Assembly: GCA_002773415.1 (NCBI GenBank)
Contig: PFBD01000002.1
Span: 14,923-54,506, forward strand
Reading direction: 5' to 3'
Source of the DNA: Candidatus Harrisonbacteria bacterium CG10_big_fil_rev_8_21_14_0_10_49_15
GTDB taxonomy: Bacteria; Patescibacteriota; Minisyncoccia; UBA6257; 1-14-0-10-44-23
Length of the DNA stretch: 39,584 bases
Within the stretch, counting starts at the first letter, position 1; each line of letters opens with the position of its first letter. A model generated the notes under the pieces. That model ran no database searches and was not told the DNA's origin. It saw only the letters and a program-made list of their open reading frames with translations. Of this stretch, positions 24,907-34,211 are shown in pieces. The position numbers and the translations under genes were made by a program.

Positions 24907-25380
24907 ATGTCGCTTGATTTAGAAAACTTCGAAGAAGTAAGGATGGGGGGCGAGGATCTCTATAAAACTCTTGACGAGGTGTATTGTCCGTACTTTAAAA
25001 GTAAGATTTCTTTTAATTCTCAAGGGCTGGAACATTTAAAATTCAAGCAACAACGAAAAGCTAGATCACAGCAGGATCAATATATGAGATTTAAATTGTT
25101 GCATCTTGCACCCGTTGTATTAAAAGCATCGTCAACGCTTCAGGGTATTTGGGAAACTAAGAATTTTGAACGAATTCGAATTCACAGCAGGACAGACACT
25201 GTTTTGAAAATAGTTACTTATTATGAATTTGTTGCTGTTGTTGAAAAAATCAGAGTTAAGGTTATTGTAAAGCAGATAGAGGGCGGAAATATGTTTTTCT
25301 GGAGTATTATTCCTTATTGGGGAGTTGATAAAAATACAAAAAAGAGAAAGTTATATAGTGGCTATCCTAAAGATGACTAG
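24907..25380 (+). CDS. Unknown protein, possible BECR-fold nuclease toxin
   Basis: 157 residues. The C-terminal half has strands VLKIVTYYEFVAVVEK, IRVKVIVKQIEGG and MFFWSIIPYWGVD, followed by a basic end (KNTKKRKLYSGYP). The pattern of a strand, then K-V-V-like strand, then FWS-I-P recalls phage-associated RelE/barnase/colicin-type (PBECR) nuclease domains, but I cannot place it in a named family. AT-rich. It has its own terminator and lies between repeat copies A and B. Confidence 0.6.
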   Translation: MSLDLENFEEVRMGGEDLYKTLDEVYCPYFKSKISFNSQGLEHLKFKQQRKARSQQDQYMRFKLLHLAPVVLKASSTLQGIWETKNFERIRIHSRTDTVLKIVTYYEFVAVVEKIRVKVIVKQIEGGNMFFWSIIPYWGVDKNTKKRKLYSGYPKDD

Positions 25381-25381
25381 A

Positions 25382-25415
25382 AACAAAAAATCCGTCAAAA
25401 GACGGGTTTTTTGTT
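25382..25415 (+). terminator. Intrinsic terminator
   Basis: AACAAAAAATCCGTC pairs with GACGGGTTTTTTGTT around AAAA, two bases after the stop codon of the preceding gene. Confidence 0.9.
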
Positions 25416-25416
25416 A

Positions 25417-25469
25417 GTGTTTGGTTACAGCTTATGTATTAGCCGTGAGAGGGCGAACCCTCCAAACAC
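25417..25469. ncRNA. Structured intergenic element B
   Basis: GTGTTTGG (25417-25424) pairs with CCAAACAC (25462-25469). Inside is the hairpin AGGG-CGAA-CCCT. No ORF. It lies between a terminator and repeat copy B, the same order as element A. Confidence 0.35.
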
Positions 25470-25492
25470 CATATGAAACATAGCATGATTGC

Positions 25493-25522
25493 GTGAAAAG
25501 TCAATGAATTTGGGGATAAGTG
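25493..25522. repeat. GAAAAGTCAATGA repeat, copy B
   Basis: Same unit as copy A with one extra T and a TGGGGATAA instead of TGTGGATAA core. After it come GCCGGC-AGA-GCCGGC and a GAGGAAT micro-repeat (25575-25617). Confidence 0.7.
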
Positions 25523-25644
25523 GCTGGCCGGCAGAGCCGGCAATTTCTAATTGGTCTAAGGAAGGATAGTAAACAAGTGGCAAGTAACGAGTAATGAGGA
25601 ATGAGGAATGAGGGGGGAGAATAGAAATTTGCTATACTTTGAAT

Positions 25645-26298
25645 GTGTTACTTAATGAATATCCCAGGGGGCTTTTGGCAAAAAAGTTTTCTGAATATAC
25701 CACAAAAGATGCAAGGCTTGCTCGCGTTGCAGAGTCTACGAGGGAGGCGTTCAATAAATCCGGGCTGACGGCTCATAACTGGGAGCACTCATATAGAGAT
25801 GCTCTTAATGCGATTGTCATCGGCGAGGCCGAGGGTGCGGATATGAATATTGTTTTGCCGGCTGCTTTGATGCACGATATCGGTTTTTTATATGGTGGTA
25901 CCGGTAAGACGCACGGCGCAGTTGGCGCGGACAAGTTGCCGGAGTTTTTAGCTCAATATGACATTAAATACCCTGAAAAAGATTTATTGCATATTGCCGC
26001 TTGCATACGGACACATAAAGGTAGTATGCAGAATGAGAGTCCAGAGACCCTGGAGGCAAAGGTAGTCTGTGACGCCGATTTCCTAGAAAAGTTCGGCATT
26101 TTCGGAGTTTATTCCGGTATCAGAACCCATACTGAATTTAATAACGATATCGAATGTATCATTGATAGAAAGACAAAAGGTATGGAAAAATTGTACTTAG
26201 AAACGAAAACCGGCAAGGAGATAGCTGAACAAGGAAGACAGTTTGTTGTGGATTTTTTTCAGGCCTTAGACAAGGCAAATGAGCCCTATAGAACATAA
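25645..26298 (+). CDS. HD-domain phosphohydrolase
   Basis: 217 residues. The HD signature is visible: His in THNWEHSYRD-like AHNWEHSYRD, then LMHDIGFL with the HD pair, then IRTHKGS and CDADFLEKFG with the final Asp. Such proteins hydrolyse phosphoesters, often nucleotides. TATACT at 25633-25638 ends 6 bases before GTG 25645, so a leaderless GTG start is likely; TTG 25639 is also in frame. A hairpin terminator follows. Confidence 0.85.
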   Translation: MLLNEYPRGLLAKKFSEYTTKDARLARVAESTREAFNKSGLTAHNWEHSYRDALNAIVIGEAEGADMNIVLPAALMHDIGFLYGGTGKTHGAVGADKLPEFLAQYDIKYPEKDLLHIAACIRTHKGSMQNESPETLEAKVVCDADFLEKFGIFGVYSGIRTHTEFNNDIECIIDRKTKGMEKLYLETKTGKEIAEQGRQFVVDFFQALDKANEPYRT

Positions 26299-26306
26299 TC
26301 TACTAC

Positions 26307-26340
26307 CCCAAACCCGGCCTAAAGCCGCGGGTTTGGGTTT
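26307..26340 (+). terminator. Terminator of the HD gene
   Basis: CCCAAACCCGGC pairs with GCC(GC)GGGTTTGGG, then a TTTT tail. It also contains the sequence just upstream of the defence-like island. Confidence 0.75.
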
Positions 26341-26450
26341 TGAGTTGAAAAAAGCCGGAAAAAGGGCGATAATGACGGTAAATCAGCTACCCTGCGTGTT
26401 TGGGGTGGGCGACGGAGAGAATTGCTCTAAGGGGGGGTGCGAATAAATTT

Positions 26451-29400
26451 ATGAAAAATTTACCCAAGATTATAGACAATCAAAGAAAGAAATTATTAGA
26501 TTCTTTAATTGAAGCTAGTAATAATTTTGATGAGATATCAATAGCGACTGGTTACTGGGATCTTGAGGCGACGGCGCTTCTTTTGCCGTATTTAAAGAAC
26601 TATAAGAAAATCCGTCTTCTAATAGGGAGAGAGCCATTGATTCCTCGTCATCAATTAAACGAAGTGGAGCCGGATTTTCCAGATAAGGATATTTTCGAGG
26701 ATTTACAGAAGTTAAAAATTGATAGCAATTTAAAACCAACGGTTAGAGAGCTCAAACTATTGGTTGATAATAAAATTCTTGAAGTAAAAGTATTTAAAAA
26801 GGCTTTTTTGCATGCTAAATGTTATATTTTTGGAAATTTTGAATCAGAAAATGCTTTAGGTATTATTGGGTCATCAAATTTTACAAAAAATGGCCTCACA
26901 ATAAGTCGTGAATTAAACGCTGGCGAAGATGATCAGCGAGTAGTTCAATTTAACCCCAAAAATGAAACCCAAGAACATGGTCATTTGTCTTGGTTTGAGG
27001 AGGTCTGGGCGGATGATGGTTGTATCGAGTGGACTGGAAATTTTATCGAATTAGTGGACACTTCAATCCATGGTGAGCTTCTTTTTAGTCCTTATGAAAT
27101 GTATATCAAGACACTCGATTTTATGTATGGCGATCTTTTGAAAGAGGATAGAGAAATCGAAGCCCTTTCTGATCGCAAGCTACAGAATTTTCAAGAAAGA
27201 AGCGTTAAACAAATACTTTGGCGGTTGGATAAGAATGGCGTAGCTATGCTCGCTGATTCTGTTGGTTTGGGCAAAACCATTACCGCTATTGGTGTTATTC
27301 GCCAATATACGGGCCGAAGGATAATTGTAATTGCACCTAAATCACTTATAGGACAATGGGAAAATGAAATAGCCAGAGAGAGGATTTTGGGGGTTACGGT
27401 TGTTTCTATGCAGAATAAAAATCAAATAGATGAAGAACGGAAGAAAGATCGTTATATGCCGATTAGTTTGTTCGTTATAGATGAATCTCATAACTTGCGA
27501 TCCCATAATAGCAAGAGGTTCCAGCAAATAAGCGAATGGTTAGTTGATAATTCAGACGCCAATACTTTACTGCTCACAGCAACGCCGGTAAACAACTCTA
27601 TTGACGATTTGACAAATCAAATTTTACTAGGTACTCGTGGCGAGCAGGACATTTTGCAAGTTAATGTCCGTAATTCCGAAGGCGTAATTAAGTCAAGGTC
27701 TTTTTTTGATGCTCTTTTTGAATTAAAAAAACGAATTAGCCAAAATCGTGCGCAAGGCAATGATATGGCACCGATTTATAAAGAAGCACGCCAAGTAATT
27801 GATCCGATCCTGCGCGAGTTTGTTATTAGAAACACCCGCCAAAGCATTGAAGAGGAATTGGCGGGTAAAGGCTTGGAAATTGATGGTAAAGAATTTCATT
27901 TTCCAAAAATTAAGGTTTCCAATGAGACTTTTAATTCCGGGGACTATCAAAGTATTGCAATCTCCTCTGTCATTGAATCAATTGAAAAAACTTCTGTTGA
28001 AAAAATTCAAGAAACTACGGATATTCTTGTTCATCCACTACGCCAATTAGTAGAATTAAAAAACGAAGCAATTGATACTTCTGATAAATCAATCATTTAT
28101 CGCTTGTATCAATATATCCTTTCCTTGTCCTTCATTCCGTACAGAACGGCAATGTATGATCATAAAGTGTATGGCAAAACTCTTGAAGAAATAAAAAATA
28201 CTAAATTTACCAAAGAAACAAAGAAAAATCTTGGCTGGCAGTTAAGCATGTATGGCCTTTTACGCATAGTATTGCTCAAGAGATTTGAATCCTCATCATA
28301 TGCATTATTGGCATCGGTCAAAAAATATCAAAGAAGGCTAAAAACATTTGAAGATATTTTAATTCAAGAAAATTTACTATTAAATCTCTCTGATATTGAT
28401 GATATTTTAGATGAATATGAGGCAGAGGACGGTGAAAATTTAGATTTAACTGATGATGAAATTATAGAAAAGGCTAAAAAGCTCGGGACAAAAATATCAA
28501 AAGATTCACACAATATTACTGCAATCAAGGAAGATATTAATTCGGAAAATAAAATACTTACGGCAATAGTAGAGCTAACTGAACAATTTAAAAGTAAAGA
28601 CAAGAAATTGGAAGTATTTTTGGGGAAAGTGGTAGAGATCGCCAAAAATGATCCGAAGAAAAAAATACTTATTTTTTCTTTCTTTGCTGATACGGTTCGA
28701 TATTTGAAGGAAAATATTTTAGATGGCTCTGAAAATATATTCACTGACGAAAATACCGAATTTGTATCTGGTAAAGAGCGAGTAAATGCCATGCAATCAG
28801 CTGAGAGATTTGCCCCTGTCGCCAAAGATGCACGCGAGCGTGTTGCCGAAAAAGATGAACTGACTTATTTATTCAGTACTGATGTTCTAGCCGAAGGTCA
28901 AAACTTGCAAGACTGCGGATTGCTGATAAATTATGATTTGCATTGGAATCCGGTGCGTATGATCCAGAGAAATGGCCGTATCAACAGACTTGGTTCGCCT
29001 CATCCCGAAATAGAAGTGATCAATATTGTCCCGAACAAAGAGCTGGATCAGTTTCTTGGTTTGGTTACCAAATTGGAAGATAAGATTAGTCTTATCAATG
29101 CAACTATCGGAAGTGATTCATCTGTCTTGGGTGAACAAATCAACCCGATTCATTACAAGGGGATTTATGACACCGACACCAACACCGCTACCGCAGAATA
29201 TTTGCGGCTAGAAAAAGAATCTGATGTTTTCACTGATGACCAATTTATTTCAGATCTCAAACATTTTAGAGAGCAAGCAACACCGGAACAACGAAATGCC
29301 CTAGAAAAAATCCCCGTATCAAAATGGGGTGTTGTTGATCAGTCAACAATTCTGCAATCACCAGAAGTTCTTGTTTTTTCTCAATCAGAGTTTTCTAATA

Positions 29401-29885
29401 ATCAAAAACAATTTACTTTCTATCGTAATAACAAAAGCGCGAACGCTCTTGATGTTTTATTGACCGGCGAAGCTTTGCAAATTTTACGATCAAACGATCA
29501 AGAAAGAAAAAAAGACAATATTTCTTTGGATAAAAAACTGCACCTAGAATATGTATCAAAAAATGGTCCGCAGATTACTAGATTTGAACGCAGCGCAGTT
29601 GGATTAACTAATTCCCAGCAAACTGTTCTTGATCAGGCGATGTCTGCCGGCTGGTCGGCAGCTGATCGTCAAAGACTGGAAGCTTTATTAACAACCCGTA
29701 ACGTTTTTCATGGAAGAATAGCGCGAAAATTATCTAGGCAAATGCGTGAAGTTATCAAAGAAGGCAAGCTGTCAGAAAGAAATGAAATCTTAGAAAAAAT
29801 TAAAAAAATGTTACCGGAGGAAAAAGCGCAGGTAAAAGTAGTTTCAGTAAGTCCCATATTTGGATTTTCTAGGGATAATAATTAG
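26451..29885 (+). CDS. PLD-nuclease / SNF2-type helicase
   Basis: 1144 residues. The N-terminal 200 form a single phospholipase-D-type nuclease domain with HAKCYIF (His near residue 121) and GSSNFTKNGL. The helicase core follows: DSVGLGKT Walker A near residue 270, VIDESHNLR near 343, LTATPVNNS, and C-terminal motif VI QRNGRINRLG near 838. The middle contains a long charged helical insertion. A methylase gene begins 4 bases after the stop. Together they suggest ATP-dependent restriction with modification; the fusion resembles DISARM DrmD plus the PLD of DrmC. The ATG 26451 start is chosen because upstream codons are not protein-like. Confidence 0.85.
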   Translation: MKNLPKIIDNQRKKLLDSLIEASNNFDEISIATGYWDLEATALLLPYLKNYKKIRLLIGREPLIPRHQLNEVEPDFPDKDIFEDLQKLKIDSNLKPTVRELKLLVDNKILEVKVFKKAFLHAKCYIFGNFESENALGIIGSSNFTKNGLTISRELNAGEDDQRVVQFNPKNETQEHGHLSWFEEVWADDGCIEWTGNFIELVDTSIHGELLFSPYEMYIKTLDFMYGDLLKEDREIEALSDRKLQNFQERSVKQILWRLDKNGVAMLADSVGLGKTITAIGVIRQYTGRRIIVIAPKSLIGQWENEIARERILGVTVVSMQNKNQIDEERKKDRYMPISLFVIDESHNLRSHNSKRFQQISEWLVDNSDANTLLLTATPVNNSIDDLTNQILLGTRGEQDILQVNVRNSEGVIKSRSFFDALFELKKRISQNRAQGNDMAPIYKEARQVIDPILREFVIRNTRQSIEEELAGKGLEIDGKEFHFPKIKVSNETFNSGDYQSIAISSVIESIEKTSVEKIQETTDILVHPLRQLVELKNEAIDTSDKSIIYRLYQYILSLSFIPYRTAMYDHKVYGKTLEEIKNTKFTKETKKNLGWQLSMYGLLRIVLLKRFESSSYALLASVKKYQRRLKTFEDILIQENLLLNLSDIDDILDEYEAEDGENLDLTDDEIIEKAKKLGTKISKDSHNITAIKEDINSENKILTAIVELTEQFKSKDKKLEVFLGKVVEIAKNDPKKKILIFSFFADTVRYLKENILDGSENIFTDENTEFVSGKERVNAMQSAERFAPVAKDARERVAEKDELTYLFSTDVLAEGQNLQDCGLLINYDLHWNPVRMIQRNGRINRLGSPHPEIEVINIVPNKELDQFLGLVTKLEDKISLINATIGSDSSVLGEQINPIHYKGIYDTDTNTATAEYLRLEKESDVFTDDQFISDLKHFREQATPEQRNALEKIPVSKWGVVDQSTILQSPEVLVFSQSEFSNNQKQFTFYRNNKSANALDVLLTGEALQILRSNDQERKKDNISLDKKLHLEYVSKNGPQITRFERSAVGLTNSQQTVLDQAMSAGWSAADRQRLEALLTTRNVFHGRIARKLSRQMREVIKEGKLSERNEILEKIKKMLPEEKAQVKVVSVSPIFGFSRDNN

Positions 29886-29888
29886 TCC

Positions 29889-32800
29889 ATGAGTACCATT
29901 GAGATAAAAAAGCGACTTGATCCGCTTCTTAGACAACTTTCAACCGAAAGATCTTTGGATGTTGCGGAAAAGATCATTGCTGAATTAGTTGGGTTGCTCG
30001 ATATTAAAGTCGGTGACAGATTTTTGGTCAATATTCCACGAGTAGACGCCGAATTATCCAGATTCCAGCTTGCGCCGGGTTTTGCACGCCAAGCGGCTGC
30101 TTATGAGCTGCCTCACGAAGACAGTAAACCAATTGACTTGAAGCTTTTTTGGGTTAAAAAAGCTAGTAAAACGAACCTTTCTTGGCTTATCGGTCTTACT
30201 CCAAACTTTGAAGATGCTCTTTCAAATGATTATAAAAATATCGGGATCGATTTTGTTGTGCCGGAAGCTTGCGACAGTATCACGGTTTTGCTTTCCAATC
30301 GCTTCAAAGTTCGTGCGCTTGAACTTAAGGATCACATCACACCGACACAGCTGGAAATATTTGCCCAGTGGGCGAAGTTGTCTGAAATGGAGATTGCCGA
30401 TCAAAACGAATCAAAAAACAATTTGCACGCCAAGCTTTGGGAAAGTTTCAACTTTGAGCCGATTAATCGCAAATTTTATCTTGAATTGGTTGAACATTTT
30501 AGTATTTTGGTTCATCATCTCGAAAAGAATCTTGGTCGCAAGCCAGCAGTAATGTTTACCACTCGCTTGATCGGGCGCTTGCTTTTTACTTGGTTTTTAA
30601 AAAAGAAAAATTTGGTAAATAATGATAGTGATTATTTTTTTGTATCTGATCCAGGGAAGCAAGGTGAATATTACAAAAGTCAACTGGAAAAATTGTTTTT
30701 TGAAATACTAAATAGAGATGAGTTAGAGAGAAGTAACGGCGATAGGATAACGCCATATTTAAATGGTGGCCTTTTTGATATAAGCACCACTGATTTTTAC
30801 GGTGATCCAAAACTCACTTTCCCTAACGGATATTTCAATCAGCTTTTTAATACTCTCAATAAATATAACTTTACGGTTGATGAAAGTAGTCCGGAATTTC
30901 AACATGTCGCTATTGATCCAGAAATGTTGGGTCGTATTTTTGAAAGTTTACTTGCCGAGCAAATTGACGAGAATACTGGCAACAGCAAAAAGAAAGCTAC
31001 GGGAGCATTCTATACACCACGAGATATTGTAAGCTATATGTGCGAACAATCACTTATTGAGTATTTAAAAACAAAAATTTCTGATTCGCCAGACCGTGAT
31101 CGTCGCATAGATGAGCTCGTGCGCATGCCAGAGGCGATTTTCCGCGATCAGGATCAAAATAAGCGTCGTGACTGGAAGCCTTATCGCGATTCAATTATCA
31201 AGGCATTAGAAGGCTCAAAAACCGAGTCTCCACTTACCGTACTTGATCCTGCGGTTGGCTCGGGTGCATTTCCGATGGGAATGCTTCATTTGCTCGTGAA
31301 AGTGTATTCTCGCCTTGATCCGAAATTTGAAAAGGATATTTCAAAACTCAAGCGTGATATTTTGTCACGATCTTTGTATGGTGTGGATATTGAGCAAACT
31401 GCCATTGAAATTACTCGTTTGCGAGCTTGGCTTTCAATTATTGTGGATATTCCAGAAGGCGAAAAAGTTGAGCCACTTCCAAATCTTGAGTTTAAATTTG
31501 TTTGTGCCAACACGCTGATCCCTCTTAATAATACAGAGCAAGCCACATTTTTTACTGATCATAGCCTTAAAGACAAATTGATTAAAATTCGGGATGATTA
31601 TTTTAGGACAAGTAGTAAAACAAAAAAAGAAAAACTGCAAAAAGATTATTTAAAACTCACGCAAAGTGCGAGCTTGTTTGATAATAAGAAAACTCAACAG
31701 CTAAAAAGTTATAAACCCTTTGATATAAGCTCATCATCAGAATTTTACGATCCGGAATTAATGCATGGAGTTTCTGCTTTTGATATTGTGATTGGAAATC
31801 CGCCGTATGTGCGTGCTGATAACCCCGCAATGAAAGAGCAAAGAAAATTAATAATGGAATCAAAAACTTATCAAACACTTTATGAAAAGTGGGACTTGTA
31901 TGTTGCTTTCATTGAAAAAGGTTATAATTTATTAAATCAAAATGGAATAATTGAGTTTATTATTCCAGATGCATATATGGCATCAAAATATGCTATCAAA
32001 TCTCACAATTATTTTTTACAAAATTCTATTATTAGTCGCATAAACTTTCTTAATGAAATAAAAGTATTTGAAGCCGCAGTAAAAAATATAATTATTGAAT
32101 ATAGAAAAGGTATTAATTCTGATAATATTCCGTTGAAAATAAAACACACTCCAACATTTGAGAATTTTATAATGCTTCCGTCAAAATCGCAGAAACAAAT
32201 TGGAGAATTTGCTTTCAAAATTAATAATGAAAACAAAAGTATCGGTAATCTGGTTAATTCAATCAAATGGGGTGAAATTTGTTATGTAAGCGTTGGGTTA
32301 GTTTTACAATCGGAAGAAAAATTATATAAAGGAGAATTTATTAAAGAAGACCTGATATCTAACGAGCAAGATAAAATTCACAACAAAGAATATGTAGAGG
32401 CCAAGTGGATAAATAAATATTGTGTCAAAAAAAATAAGTATCTTGAATGGAACACGCAGAGGGTCCCCGCTAAAATTAGAAGGCCAACATTTCCAGAGCT
32501 TTATACTCCAGAAAAAATAATGATGGGAGGAATGACGGGGGCAGTTATTGATGGTAAAGGATTATTATGCAACCACAGCATCGATGTTTCTGTTTTGTGG
32601 ATATCATTGAAAGATGTAAATAATAGAAGTATCACTAGTAGTATTCAAAAGGATTTTAAAATAAAAGAAACAACTGAATTTAGAAAAAAACTTGAAGACA
32701 ATTCAAGCAAATTTGGTCTAAAATATTTATTGGCTATTCTAAACTCAAAATTTGCAAATTATTTCCTTAACCAAGTGCGAAGAAGTCAGATTGGATTCTA

Positions 32801-33005
32801 TCCCGATGATCTTAAAAAATTACCAATAAAAAATATTGCATTATCTGGCCAGCAAATCTTTATAGATTTAGTTGATCAAATTTTAACTCTCAAAAAACAA
32901 AATAAAGAGGCGGATACCAAAAATCTTGAAGCACAAATTGATCAGCTTGTTTATAAACTTTACGGCCTGACTGAAGATGAGATAGGAATTGTGGAGGCGA
33001 GCTAA
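29889..33005 (+). CDS. Adenine-specific DNA methyltransferase, Eco57I/PglX-like
   Basis: 1038 residues. SAM-binding motif I is LDPAVGSGAFPMGML near residue 450, preceded by GAFYTPRDIVSYM. The catalytic motif IV is IGNPPYVRADN near 637, an N6-adenine type. The last 350 residues are a TaqI-like target-recognition region. The first 350 are helical and family-specific, as in BREX PglX and DISARM DrmMI. It overlaps nothing but lies 3 bases after the helicase stop. It would mark host DNA so that the helicase-nuclease spares it. The coding sequence becomes very AT-rich after 31800. Confidence 0.9.
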   Translation: MSTIEIKKRLDPLLRQLSTERSLDVAEKIIAELVGLLDIKVGDRFLVNIPRVDAELSRFQLAPGFARQAAAYELPHEDSKPIDLKLFWVKKASKTNLSWLIGLTPNFEDALSNDYKNIGIDFVVPEACDSITVLLSNRFKVRALELKDHITPTQLEIFAQWAKLSEMEIADQNESKNNLHAKLWESFNFEPINRKFYLELVEHFSILVHHLEKNLGRKPAVMFTTRLIGRLLFTWFLKKKNLVNNDSDYFFVSDPGKQGEYYKSQLEKLFFEILNRDELERSNGDRITPYLNGGLFDISTTDFYGDPKLTFPNGYFNQLFNTLNKYNFTVDESSPEFQHVAIDPEMLGRIFESLLAEQIDENTGNSKKKATGAFYTPRDIVSYMCEQSLIEYLKTKISDSPDRDRRIDELVRMPEAIFRDQDQNKRRDWKPYRDSIIKALEGSKTESPLTVLDPAVGSGAFPMGMLHLLVKVYSRLDPKFEKDISKLKRDILSRSLYGVDIEQTAIEITRLRAWLSIIVDIPEGEKVEPLPNLEFKFVCANTLIPLNNTEQATFFTDHSLKDKLIKIRDDYFRTSSKTKKEKLQKDYLKLTQSASLFDNKKTQQLKSYKPFDISSSSEFYDPELMHGVSAFDIVIGNPPYVRADNPAMKEQRKLIMESKTYQTLYEKWDLYVAFIEKGYNLLNQNGIIEFIIPDAYMASKYAIKSHNYFLQNSIISRINFLNEIKVFEAAVKNIIIEYRKGINSDNIPLKIKHTPTFENFIMLPSKSQKQIGEFAFKINNENKSIGNLVNSIKWGEICYVSVGLVLQSEEKLYKGEFIKEDLISNEQDKIHNKEYVEAKWINKYCVKKNKYLEWNTQRVPAKIRRPTFPELYTPEKIMMGGMTGAVIDGKGLLCNHSIDVSVLWISLKDVNNRSITSSIQKDFKIKETTEFRKKLEDNSSKFGLKYLLAILNSKFANYFLNQVRRSQIGFYPDDLKKLPIKNIALSGQQIFIDLVDQILTLKKQNKEADTKNLEAQIDQLVYKLYGLTEDEIGIVEAS

Positions 33006-33009
33006 TTTT

Positions 33010-33885
33010 ATGGAAAACGATACAAAAAAACTGCATATAAAATTTGAGGGTTCAATGATGGAATCTGGTCGGATTGATGCGAATGATTTTGCTCATACTG
33101 TTTCTGCTACGGCCGATCTTTTGCGATTTATTGCAAAAAATGTTGATGGTGCAAAAAATAAAACTTTGAGCGTTAATCTTTTAGCTCTCAGGCCTGGATC
33201 GTTTGAAGTTGACCTGGTGGTTAATCTCAAGGACTTGGTGCTGATTTCTCCTGCATTTGTACCACTACTCAACGTAAATACTGTTTCAACAGTCAAGCAG
33301 CTTATCGAAGTATTGAAATCACTTATTCAAGTTAAAAAATTTCTTAAAGGAGAGAAGCCAACCAAAATTGAGGTTGTTCAAAGTGACGGATCCCCGCATG
33401 TTGCTATCCATAACAATAGTGGGCAGGTTAATATTAACGTAACAGCTTACAATATTTTGCAGGGTGAGGGTGGAAATAAAAGATTACGTAAAATTTTTCA
33501 GCCACTTCTAAAAGAGGGAACAGAGTTAGAATCCATAGAAATAGTAGATGAGGATTCCGAGCGAATTCAAGTACTAAGGCAAGAGGCACCCTATTTTGAA
33601 AAAGATGAGGAATTACAGATGACGGAACATAAAGTTAGGGGAATTATTACAGCCATGGATCGTAAAACTTATAACGGGAAAATTTCTATTGGTGAAAAAA
33701 GAATAAATTTTGAAGTTGAAATTTCTGATATAAAAAATTTGGATAAGATTATTGATGGCTTAATAGAGTCAATGAAAAATAAAGTTACCATAATGGTAAT
33801 CGGTGAGGCCGCTTTTGATGCTGAATTAAATATAAAGAGCTTAAAAATTAAAGATATAGAAAAAGATCGGAAACTGTTTGATTAA
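33010..33885 (+). CDS. Third protein of the helicase-methylase island, unknown
   Basis: 291 residues, not recognised as a named family. The N-terminus LHIKFEGSMMESGRIDANDF and NLLALRPGSFEVDLVV suggest a beta/alpha domain of the type seen in several phage- and defence-linked hypothetical proteins. A hydrophobic stretch follows (LKDLVLISPAFVPLL), then a conserved-looking VAIHNNSGQVNINVT. The C-terminal 100 residues are a beta-rich domain (HKVRGIITAMDRKTYNGKIS). It begins 4 bases after the methylase stop, so it belongs to the same operon and is likely part of the system. Confidence 0.75.
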   Translation: MENDTKKLHIKFEGSMMESGRIDANDFAHTVSATADLLRFIAKNVDGAKNKTLSVNLLALRPGSFEVDLVVNLKDLVLISPAFVPLLNVNTVSTVKQLIEVLKSLIQVKKFLKGEKPTKIEVVQSDGSPHVAIHNNSGQVNINVTAYNILQGEGGNKRLRKIFQPLLKEGTELESIEIVDEDSERIQVLRQEAPYFEKDEELQMTEHKVRGIITAMDRKTYNGKISIGEKRINFEVEISDIKNLDKIIDGLIESMKNKVTIMVIGEAAFDAELNIKSLKIKDIEKDRKLFD

Positions 33886-34007
33886 CGGGTTTTCTTTTTA
33901 AAGAAACGGGGCTTAGCTATCCATTGGGCTGATTTTGGAGTTTAGGAGTGCTTAAGTCCTGCATCCCTACGGCGGGAAGTGTATTGTGGTATGATCGTAT
34001 ACAACAA

Positions 34008-34211
34008 ATGAAGAGGCTTTTCAGAATATTTCTTTGGGCTCTAGCTGTTTTCTCCGCTTTTAATTTAGTCATTGATATTGGTTTTTTATTGAATTGGTGG
34101 GCGACAGGAGAACAGCCGCATCCAGAGTTGCTGGAACATTGGCCATGGAATCTAATTGTTCTTAGCGTTTTAATCTATATTCTTAATAAAGGTTACGAGA
34201 AACAAAAATGA
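34008..34211 (+). CDS. Small two-helix membrane protein
   Basis: 67 residues with two hydrophobic helices (IFLWALAVFSAFNLVIDIGF; WNLIVLSVLIYIL) and a basic C-terminus. TATGAT at 33990-33995 ends 12 bases before the ATG. It overlaps the peptidase gene by ATGA, so the two are translationally coupled. Function unknown. Confidence 0.6.
   Translation: MKRLFRIFLWALAVFSAFNLVIDIGFLLNWWATGEQPHPELLEHWPWNLIVLSVLIYILNKGYEKQK

Noticed and set aside
24541-25522. CRISPR array
   Set aside because: The repeat occurs three times only, 950 bases and more apart, without regular spacers.
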